Shown one piece after another: positions 1 through 4,692 of a DNA stretch of 7,017 bases (within the stretch, counting starts at the first letter, position 1; every line of letters starts with the position of its first letter). The stretch spans positions 1 through 7,017 of the forward strand of contig CAMDGJ010000146.1 of the NCBI GenBank assembly GCA_945897545.1, read 5' to 3'. Under the pieces are notes generated by a model that saw nothing but the letters and a program-made list of their open reading frames with translations, was not told the DNA's origin and did not search any database. The translations under genes and the position numbers were made by a program. This DNA is from Flavobacterium psychrophilum. Lineage in GTDB: Bacteria; Bacteroidota; Bacteroidia; Flavobacteriales; Flavobacteriaceae.

Positions 1-111
1 GCCGTTGCGGGTATAATCGCGATGTGCCACGGCATTGACGATGGCTTCCGTAACCGCAGCAGGAGGCAACTCGTATTGAATGGGCAGCGGTTTGTATAGT
101 TTTTCATAAAA
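1..111 (-). pseudogene. 5'-truncated fragment of a RecG-like / AlbA-type ATP-binding protein, running off the left edge
   Basis: Read on the minus strand, the open frame from about 111 down to 1 encodes YKPLPIQYELPPAAVTEAI followed by VNAVAHRDYTRNG. The EAIVNAVAHRDY motif is the hallmark of the C-terminal ATPase-like module of 'RecG-like' proteins carrying an N-terminal AlbA_2 DNA-binding domain, which often accompany restriction-modification or defence genes. A TAG at 112-114 closes the frame upstream and there is no ATG before the motif, so the N-terminal half (several hundred residues in the family) is missing. The rest of the gene would continue left of the window. The first 60 bases are about 60% GC by hand count, while the sequence right of about 100 is very AT-rich, so the breakpoint is also a composition boundary. 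Family recognition rests on the motif. An assembly chimera is an alternative explanation for the break. Confidence 0.7.
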
Positions 112-126
112 CTAAGATAAGGAATG

Positions 127-165
127 AATTATCAAAAGTTGCGAAAAATACAAGTTTTGATAATT
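127..165. repeat. perfect 11-bp inverted repeat (hairpin)
   Basis: AATTATCAAAA at 127-137 is exactly complementary to TTTTGATAATT at 155-165, with a 17-base spacer. It lies directly beyond the break point of the RecG-like fragment, in gene-free sequence. No T-run follows on either strand, so a Rho-independent terminator is not supported. It could be an operator, or a leftover of a lost promoter region. Confidence 0.5.
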
Positions 166-231
166 TAAAACTGCTTTGTTATTTAATAATTAGCTTTTAT
201 TTTTACATTTGGCGAAATATTCAACTATTTT

Positions 232-275
232 GGATTGAAATCCCGAAAAGTAGCAACTTTTACGGATTACAATCC
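232..275. repeat. 44-bp REP-like hairpin
   Basis: The 20-base left arm (232-251, starting GGATTGAAATCC) and the right arm (256-275, ending GGATTACAATCC) are complementary at 17 of 20 positions around a 4-base AGCA loop. Each arm also carries its own small palindrome (GGATT..AATCC). Compact, nested palindromes of this sort are typical of REP/BIME-type intergenic elements mobilised by RAYT transposases in many bacteria. No transposase gene is present here. Assignment as REP is an inference from shape only. Confidence 0.5.
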
Positions 276-286
276 TAAATAGATGA

Positions 287-406
287 GTTAACTGGTTAAT
301 TGGTTAACTGTTTTTTAACCGATTAATCTTTTCTTAAACAGTTAAACGATTACTCTTTTTCTAAACAGTTCAACGATTAATCTTTTCCTAACCGATTAAC
401 CTTCTT
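287..406. repeat. degenerate GGTTAAYT / AACGATTAA repeat tract R1
   Basis: The tract begins with near-tandem 8-base units (GTTAACT, GGTTAATT, GGTTAACT). It continues with longer irregular units built from CGATTAATCTTTTC and AAACAGTTAAACG, up to TTAACCTTCTT at 396-406. Similar tracts occur at 1439-1531 and 1959-2021. It has no coding potential in any frame that I would defend. It occupies the space 3' of the RhuM gene and is interrupted on its right by the palindromic element at 407-587. Confidence 0.65.
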
Positions 407-587
407 ACCCGTTGGGTGCAATTATTCAAAACGTCTGTTCGAGTGTTTTTTGTGCAGTAAAACGGAACAAAAAATGTATCGAGAACCGTTTTCAATGATA
501 TTTTCCTTGTTCTCGATACGATTTTCTGAAGAAAATCACTCGAACTGACGGAAAATTATCATCACAAACTAATTGCACCCACCGGGT
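407..587. mobile_element. about 180-bp palindromic MITE-like element with four-way-junction fold
   Basis: The termini are inverted repeats: 408-424 (CCCGTTGGGTGCAATTA) matches the complement of 570-586 at 16 of 17 positions. Inside are four stems that meet flush: 432-445 with 537-550 (13/14 pairs); hairpin 446-474 (TTTTTTGT with ACAAAAAA, 8/8); 476-486 with 509-519 (GTATCGAGAAC, 11/11); and hairpin 520-537 (GATTTTC TGAA GAAAATC, 7/7). The direct repeat TTAACCTTCTT flanks the element at 396-406 and 587-597 and could be a target-site duplication. It ends next to the stop codon of the RhuM gene. There is no coding capacity, so any movement would need a transposase in trans. Similar GTTCGAGTG / TATCGAGAAC palindromes recur between genes in flavobacteria as far as I recall; this was not checked. 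Confidence 0.6.
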
Positions 588-597
588 TAACCTTCTT

Positions 598-1425
598 TTA
601 TAATTTACCCAATAATTCCTCTGGATTGACATTCAATTTGGAAAAAGCAAACCATTTTTTGCCCAAATCTTTTAGTGAGGCACCTAAATGATAGATTTCC
701 GTTTCATCGAGTATTAAAAATCGGTCGTGTGATTTGGAAAATTCTTTCACTTCTATTGGTTCGTATTGGGTGTTGAATTTTTCTAAATCAAGTTTTAATT
801 GTTTAGTACTGTTTTTGGAATAAATAATAACCTTAACTCCTTTTTCTCTTTTTGACAATTGTAGTAAAACCGTCTCATCAATATAATTATCCAAAAGAAC
901 TATCGACTTCTTGGCCGATTTTATAAGTTTGGAAACAAAGGAATACGCATCAAATAGTTGCCCGTCAAAGAAGATTCCTTGATTATGGGGAAGATTCGTA
1001 TTTAACAAAATTTCAATTTTCTGGTCATGCTCGAATATCTTTTTCTCTATATTTTCAATCCTATTCTGAATAGCATAACCTTTCAGTAAATAAGATTTCA
1101 AAGTAGTAGTGGCCCAAATGCGAAATTGCGTTCCTGTTTTCGACTTTACCCGATATCCCACCGAGATAATCACATCGAGATTGTAAAGCTTTGTCTTGTA
1201 TTTTTTACCATCAGAAGCAGTTAGTAAGAAATCCTTACTAACTGAATTCAGTTCTAATTCTTGCTCTTTAAATATATTTCCAATGTGCAAAGTTATATTG
1301 TTCCTTGTGGTTTGAAACAACTCTGCCATTTGCAACTGTGTTAGCCATACCGTATCATCTTCTATTCGAACCTCTATTTGACTCGACAGCATTTCAGACT
1401 GATATATGACTATTTCGTTGTTCAT
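598..1425 (-). CDS. RhuM-family protein with PLD-like C-terminal domain
   Basis: This is a 275-residue protein. Residues about 1-120 match the RhuM ('virulence protein RhuM') family: a QxEVRIEDDTVWLTQLQMAELF opening, then the YNLDVIISVGYRVKSKTGTQFRIWA block at 81-105 that defines the family. A short charged coiled-coil-like segment (123-141) leads into a second domain (about 150-265) with FDGQLFDAY and SHDRFLILD. There H233-x-R235-x4-D240 followed by GASLKD resembles one HKD motif of the phospholipase-D fold, with Arg in place of the usual Lys. RhuM was first noted in a Salmonella pathogenicity island and its activity is unknown; relatives are common in restriction and defence islands. The ATG at 1425 is chosen because the protein opens in the family manner there; no Shine-Dalgarno precedes it. 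Repeat tract R2 lies just upstream, and the stop (598-600) abuts the palindromic element. Confidence 0.85.
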   Translation of the reverse strand: MNNEIVIYQSEMLSSQIEVRIEDDTVWLTQLQMAELFQTTRNNITLHIGNIFKEQELELNSVSKDFLLTASDGKKYKTKLYNLDVIISVGYRVKSKTGTQFRIWATTTLKSYLLKGYAIQNRIENIEKKIFEHDQKIEILLNTNLPHNQGIFFDGQLFDAYSFVSKLIKSAKKSIVLLDNYIDETVLLQLSKREKGVKVIIYSKNSTKQLKLDLEKFNTQYEPIEVKEFSKSHDRFLILDETEIYHLGASLKDLGKKWFAFSKLNVNPEELLGKL

Positions 1426-1438
1426 TGTTGCGTATTGC

Positions 1439-1531
1439 TTAATTGGTTATTTGGTTAACTGGTTAATTGTTTCCCAAACGATTAAACTTTTCCTAAACAG
1501 TTCACTTTTTTTAACTCGTTCACTAATTGAC
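1439..1531. repeat. degenerate GGTTAAYT / AACGATTAA repeat tract R2
   Basis: This is the same repeat family as 287-406 and 1959-2021: units TTGGTTAACTGGTTAATTG, then AAACGATTAAACTTTTC (1476-1492, identical to 2005-2021) and CTAAACAGTTCA (shared with the 287-406 tract). It fills the 125-base gap between the 50-residue gene and the RhuM gene, ending about 13 bases before the RhuM start codon. It would therefore form most of the RhuM leader or promoter region. I see no TAnnTTTG box in it. Confidence 0.6.
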
Positions 1532-1550
1532 CAAATGGCAAAGCGCTGTG

Positions 1551-1703
1551 TTAATTTTCTAAATTAGGGAGTTTTGCTTTGGATAGCATTTCATTTGCAA
1601 GAGGTAATTTTTTTGGAAATAAAACTTTCCCTCTAAATTGTTCTAATTTCTTGTCAATTTTTACCACTGGAATTTTTCTTTTATTTAAATCTTCTACTTT
1701 CAT
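1551..1703 (-). CDS. small basic protein of unknown function (50 aa), DUF6934 partner
   Basis: A 50-residue frame starts MKVEDLNKRKIPVVKIDKK and ends LANEMLSKAKLPNLEN, with a TAA stop at 1551-1553. It is rich in Lys, has no membrane segment or signal peptide, and reads like a genuine conserved small protein (a KIDKxLEQFRGKVLFP core) rather than random sequence. The start codon is 4 bases after the stop of the DUF6934 gene, which implies co-transcription and probably translational coupling. From memory, proteins of this type follow DUF6934 genes in Bacteroidota, which would fit a two-component system of toxin-antitoxin scale, but no activity is established. I do not assign a domain. Gene reality is well supported by composition and spacing; function is unknown. 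Confidence 0.7.
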   Translation of the reverse strand: MKVEDLNKRKIPVVKIDKKLEQFRGKVLFPKKLPLANEMLSKAKLPNLEN

Positions 1704-1707
1704 GATA

Positions 1708-1875
1708 CTATTTTTTTCGTGTTACCAAAAACCCAAAGCCTAAATTGTAGTACCCTTTAATGTTCATTTCTGTGTATTGAACAATTTTAGAAACTTTTCC
1801 TTTTGTGCCGATACTATCAAATTCAAATATATTTAATTCATCTTCGGTTGAGTATTCGTATCTTGGATAATTCAT
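1708..1875 (-). CDS. DUF6934 family protein, internally deleted (55 aa)
   Basis: The frame encodes MNYPRYEYSTEDELNIFEFD, then an SKIVQYTEMNIKGYYNLGFG block, and ends FLVTRKK. The N-terminal part is characteristic of DUF6934, a Bacteroidota family of about 145 residues and unknown function. The last residues look like the family's extreme C-terminus (normally ..YEAFLVxRKK). The two are joined directly at GFG-FLV, so roughly 90 central residues appear to be missing, while the reading frame and both ends are intact. The natural reading is one in-frame internal deletion that leaves a probably inactive protein but keeps the downstream 50-residue gene in a translated operon. A TAAATTTG -7 box sits 18 bases before the ATG. 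The family assignment and normal length are from memory; a truly short variant is the alternative. Confidence 0.65.
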   Translation of the reverse strand: MNYPRYEYSTEDELNIFEFDSIGTKGKVSKIVQYTEMNIKGYYNLGFGFLVTRKK

Positions 1876-1893
1876 GTATCTACACTAAAGTAA

Positions 1894-1901
1894 CAAATTT
1901 A
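1894..1901 (-). promoter_or_regulatory. -7 box (TAAATTTG) of the DUF6934 operon
   Basis: On the minus strand TAAATTTG fits the Bacteroidota -7 consensus TAnnTTTG exactly and lies 18 bases before the ATG at 1875. A short inverted repeat, AAAGTA (1887-1892) and TACTTT (1903-1908), brackets it and could be a regulator site. No clear -33 TTTG was found. Confidence 0.45.
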
Positions 1902-1958
1902 ATACTTTTAAAAATAAATTTTGGTTAGCAGCATGTTTTTAACTTACAGCTAAGTAGA

Positions 1959-2021
1959 TTAATAGGTTATTTGTTTAAACAGTTAAGCAGTTTATTTTTT
2001 TCTTAAACGATTAAACTTTTC
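1959..2021. repeat. degenerate GGTTAAYT / AACGATTAA repeat tract R3
   Basis: This is the third copy of the tract family, between the DUF6934 promoter region and the 3' end of the first ATPase gene. It holds TTAATAGGTTATTTG, AAACAGTTAAGCAG and AAACGATTAAACTTTTC (2005-2021), the last identical over 17 bases to 1476-1492. Its final base is the first base of the ATPase stop codon complement, so the tract touches the gene directly. Confidence 0.55.
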
Positions 2022-3214
2022 TAATAAAGAAACCCAAACAGCCAGAGCGGAATTTTATTTGCTATGCCATATTCAAGGTCATCAAGTGCGAGATAACTTT
2101 GTTTTATATTTTTTATTTGTTTGTCGTTTTTAGATTTTCCACCTACTTCAAAAATGAATTGGTGGTCTACTAGAAAATCACTTTCATCAATATATTCTAG
2201 TTTGTGTTGCACACTTACTTGATTTAAAAAAAAGGTTTCGCGAATATTTCCTATGTTAGCCTGATCTGGAGAAAGGGCATATTGCAAATTGGTGTTTTCT
2301 AAATATATTTTATTGGGTTTTTGCAATTGGGTAATTCCCTTGGCATCTTTGTATAAGTTTCGAGTGATATGGGCCTCTTCTAAAAAATACAAATAGCTTA
2401 CAAATGTATTTCTGTTTACGCCTATTCTTTCGCTTAATTTACTCACATTAGGTACAAATGGAACCGATTGAGATATGATTTGAAGCAACTGTCGTAGTTT
2501 GGCTATATAGGCTACTTCTACTTTTCGGAGCAGCGGTAATTCTATTTCAAGAATTAAATTGAGTACTTCTTCAATTCGATAAAAATACAATTCGGGTACT
2601 TCCTGAAAAAAAGGATAATAACCATGGTGCAAATAGTCATTAAAATACTGTAACGGCTTAATTTTTTTGTTTATTTCACTGGCAATAGACACATGTTGGT
2701 CTAAAATTTCGGTTAAGGTGTATTTGGGTAAATCTAAGCCTAAGTTTAAATTGATATATTCCCTATACGATAATCCCTGCATGGTATATACGACAGCTCG
2801 CCTACTGAGATCGGCTCTCGCATTGAGAATTTCTAACAAGGACGAGGCGGTAAAAACAATTTTTAACTCGGGGTAATCATCGTATACATTTTTTAATTCC
2901 TGTGACCAATTAGGATATTTGTGCACTTCATCTAAAAAAAGATAGTTGCCTCCTTGTTTCACAAATTGATCTGCTAATGCACTAAGGGTGTTTTCTGTAA
3001 ACCAAATACTGTCTAAACTTACATATAAAGTCGCCGTATCAATAGGCAGATTTTTCTTTATGTATTGTAAAAGCAATGTAGTTTTGCCTACTCCTCTTGC
3101 TCCTTTTATGCCTATTAACCGAGCCTCCCAGTTAATCGTATCCATTATACTCCTAGTAAAATGCATGGGAGTTGCATTAATTTTACGGAGGTGTTTTTCA
3201 AAAAGTGTTGTCAT
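2021..3214 (-). CDS. AAA_14/DUF4143 ATP-binding protein, paralog A (397 aa)
   Basis: This is a P-loop ATPase with C-terminal DUF4143. Walker A is GARGVGKT (38-45), Walker B is YLFLDEVH (D95, E96), the sensor-1 region is VFTASS (120-125, Ala where the paralog has Gly), and the arginine-finger region is ADLSRRAV (R138, R139). After a helical region with YLHHGYYPF (194-202) comes a winged-helix-like segment at about 257-285 (LSERIGVNRNTFVSYLYFL). A PD-(D/E)xK-like core follows: D346, then FEVGGK (E356, K360). It ends IPLWLFGFLY, exactly as its neighbour at 3348-4538 does, and the two align without a gap through residue 280 at roughly half identity by eye. The cellular role of the family is unknown. 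It is probably cytoplasmic, with no signal or membrane segments. The start at 3214 is preceded by a -7 box and three operator-like repeats; no Shine-Dalgarno is present. Confidence 0.9.
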   Translation of the reverse strand: MTTLFEKHLRKINATPMHFTRSIMDTINWEARLIGIKGARGVGKTTLLLQYIKKNLPIDTATLYVSLDSIWFTENTLSALADQFVKQGGNYLFLDEVHKYPNWSQELKNVYDDYPELKIVFTASSLLEILNARADLSRRAVVYTMQGLSYREYINLNLGLDLPKYTLTEILDQHVSIASEINKKIKPLQYFNDYLHHGYYPFFQEVPELYFYRIEEVLNLILEIELPLLRKVEVAYIAKLRQLLQIISQSVPFVPNVSKLSERIGVNRNTFVSYLYFLEEAHITRNLYKDAKGITQLQKPNKIYLENTNLQYALSPDQANIGNIRETFFLNQVSVQHKLEYIDESDFLVDHQFIFEVGGKSKNDKQIKNIKQSYLALDDLEYGIANKIPLWLFGFLY

Positions 3215-3217
3215 TAT

Positions 3218-3299
3218 TGCTTAATTGAGACAGCAAATATAACTATTTTTGCTTAATAGAATAAGCATTTTTTATAATTTTTGCTTAATAGGGAAAGCA
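3218..3299. promoter_or_regulatory. three operator-like repeats at exact 32-bp spacing, upstream of ATPase paralog A
   Basis: Three 18-base sites begin at 3218 (TGCTTAATTGAGACAGCA), 3250 (TGCTTAATAGAATAAGCA) and 3282 (TGCTTAATAGGGAAAGCA). All start TGCTTAAT, end AGCA, and have self-complementary outer bases (TGCT..AGCA; TGCTTA..TAAGCA in the middle site). The spacing of 32 bp twice is about three helical turns, so bound dimers would sit on one face of the DNA. The first site overlaps the edge of the -7 box near the start codon, and the second covers where a -33 element would lie. This fits repression; the binding protein is unknown. Confidence 0.7.
3234..3241 (-). promoter_or_regulatory. -7 box (TATATTTG) for ATPase paralog A
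   Basis: TATATTTG on the minus strand matches TAnnTTTG exactly, 19 bases before the ATG at 3214. No TTTG is seen at the expected -33 distance; that position is covered by the operator-like site at 3250-3267. Confidence 0.55.
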
Positions 3300-3347
3300 T
3301 TTGTTGGTTTTTGGCTTGTGTTTTTTACTATAGCTTGACACCTAAAC

Positions 3348-4538
3348 CTAATACAAAAACCCAAACAGCCAAAGCGGGATATTTTTGTCGCTTCCTATTT
3401 CGATATTGTCTTTAATGATATAAGAATTGGGAATGTTTTTTAGTTGTGTTTGTTTTTTATTTTTTCCTCCAACTTCAAAAGAATAGTGGTTGTTGACTAT
3501 AAAATCGACTTGCTTTGAAGCAAATACAGTGTTCTTTTGGCTTAGTTGATTAAAAAAGAAGGTTTCTCGAATGCTTCCCTCGTCAGGACTGGAAACTAAA
3601 TTATACATCAAACTGGCATTATGAACATAAATTTTTTCAGGCTTACCCAAACTGTTAATTCCTTTGTCTTCTGTGTACAACAAATTTAAAAGTTGTGCAT
3701 CATTCAATAGGTTTAAATAATTTTTCATGGTATTTAAACTAATGCCACTGCGCTCACTTATAGAATTCATATTGGGCTTAAAGGGAACAGAATTACTGAT
3801 GATGGTCATTAATTTTTTTAACAATACTATATTAGTTGTAGAAATGACAGCATATTGTGGAATATCAACTTCTAAAACGGTGAGCAGTATTTCGCTTAAT
3901 TTTTGATGAAACGATTTTTTATTTTCTAAATAAAATGGATAATAACCATGGTGTAAATAATCGGTAAAATAATGTAGCGGTTTTACTTTTTGAGTGATGT
4001 CAATAGCAATTGCCACATGATTTTCTACTATTTGTTCAACGGTATAAGTGTTTATTGGCACTTTAGTTTCAAATTGCAAGAATTCTCTAAATGATAATCC
4101 TGGCATTTCATACACTACGGCTCGCCTGCTTAAATCGGCATTGGCCTGATGAATCTTCAACAAAGAGGAGCCTGTAAAAACGAGCTTCAATTTGGGCATG
4201 TCATCGTAAATATTTTTTATTTCAATGGACCAATTCTCATATTTGTGTACTTCATCAATGGCTATAAATTCACCCCCTTTTTTATAAAAATCAGCAACTA
4301 AATCGTAAAGAGTATTTTCGAGAAAATAAAGATGATCTAAACTGATATATAAAACACTTTTGTCTGGCTGGTAATTTAATTTTATATATTGGAGAACTAA
4401 TGTTGTTTTTCCTACGCCTCTACTGCCTTTGATACCTATAAATCGGTTATCCCAATCGATGGTATCTATAAAATTTCGAACAGAATCGGTTGCTATTGCT
4501 GCATATTTCTCATAAAACAGACTTACTAACTTTTCCAT
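3348..4538 (-). CDS. AAA_14/DUF4143 ATP-binding protein, paralog B (396 aa)
   Basis: This is the tandem paralog of the gene at 2021-3214. Walker A is GSRGVGKT (38-45), Walker B is FIAIDEVH (D95, E96), sensor-1 is FTGSS (121-125) and the arginine-finger region is ADLSRRAV (R138, R139), all at the same residue numbers as in the paralog. The winged-helix-like segment at about 257-285 reads ISERSGISLNTMKNYLNLL and differs from paralog A mainly in the second helix. The PD-(D/E)xK-like core has D345 and FEVGGK (E355, K359), and the last ten residues are identical to paralog A. The gap to paralog A (133 bp) contains a full promoter, so the two are independently initiated even though codirectional. 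Function is unknown; related ATPases are present in many copies in Bacteroidota genomes and are often called simply 'ATP-binding protein'. The ATG at 4538 has no Shine-Dalgarno. Confidence 0.9.
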   Translation of the reverse strand: MEKLVSLFYEKYAAIATDSVRNFIDTIDWDNRFIGIKGSRGVGKTTLVLQYIKLNYQPDKSVLYISLDHLYFLENTLYDLVADFYKKGGEFIAIDEVHKYENWSIEIKNIYDDMPKLKLVFTGSSLLKIHQANADLSRRAVVYEMPGLSFREFLQFETKVPINTYTVEQIVENHVAIAIDITQKVKPLHYFTDYLHHGYYPFYLENKKSFHQKLSEILLTVLEVDIPQYAVISTTNIVLLKKLMTIISNSVPFKPNMNSISERSGISLNTMKNYLNLLNDAQLLNLLYTEDKGINSLGKPEKIYVHNASLMYNLVSSPDEGSIRETFFFNQLSQKNTVFASKQVDFIVNNHYSFEVGGKNKKQTQLKNIPNSYIIKDNIEIGSDKNIPLWLFGFLY

Positions 4539-4541
4539 AAG

Positions 4542-4629
4542 TACTTTTTTTTATGCAAAAATAGCAAAAATGTCAATAGGCTGATACTTTTTTGGATAAA
4601 AAGTATCAATGCGTTGATGCTTTTATAGT
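4542..4629. promoter_or_regulatory. palindromic operator with flanking partial copies, upstream of ATPase paralog B
   Basis: The core is a perfect inverted repeat with 11-bp arms: TGATACTTTTT at 4582-4592 and AAAAAGTATCA at 4598-4608, with a 5-base centre. A partial copy (TACTTTTTTTTAT, 4542-4554; compare TACTTTTTTGGAT at 4585-4597) lies 43 bp away, between the -7 box and the start codon. A weaker copy beginning TGATGCTTTTATAG (4615) lies 33 bp on the other side. The sequence is unrelated to the TGCTTAAT sites of paralog A, but the layout is the same. A hairpin in a transcript reading through from 4693 is an alternative role for the core. Confidence 0.6.
4556..4563 (-). promoter_or_regulatory. 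-7 box (TATTTTTG) for ATPase paralog B
   Basis: TATTTTTG on the minus strand fits TAnnTTTG, 17 bases before the ATG at 4538. It lies between the downstream partial operator copy (4542-4554) and the main palindrome (4582-4608). Confidence 0.5.
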
Positions 4630-4648
4630 GTTTTTATGTCAATCAGTT

Positions 4649-4669
4649 GCTGTTTTTAAGGAAAACAGC
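4649..4669. terminator. hairpin 3' of the third ATPase gene, possible terminator
   Basis: GCTGTTTT (4649-4656) pairs perfectly with AAAACAGC (4662-4669) over a 5-base loop, 23 bases after the stop of the minus-strand gene at 4693. On the minus strand no T-run follows the stem, so it is not a textbook Rho-independent terminator. It may instead protect the transcript 3' end. Confidence 0.3.
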
Positions 4670-4692
4670 TTTTCAAAACAGTATATTTTACG

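Noticed and set aside
1..107. ATG at 105-107 on the minus strand opening a frame over the RecG-like fragment
   Set aside because: That frame is shifted relative to the conserved EAIVNAVAHRDY motif and gives no recognisable protein.
287..406. Repeat tract R1 as a CRISPR array
   Set aside because: Units are short, irregular and continuous, without constant-length unique spacers, and no cas genes are present.
407..587. Palindromic element as a simple Rho-independent terminator or a tRNA
   Set aside because: Nested stems with terminal repeats do not end in a T-run, and the cloverleaf-like shape lacks tRNA conserved bases (no GG D-loop, TTC T-loop or CCA-side acceptor geometry).
2667..3224. Plus-strand open frames at 2667-2876 and 2988-3224
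   Set aside because: Both are antisense to ATPase paralog A, whose motifs explain the sequence; they have no initiation context or family resemblance.
3300..3347. Terminator between paralog B stop and the paralog A promoter
   Set aside because: I found no convincing stem-loop followed by a T-run on the minus strand.
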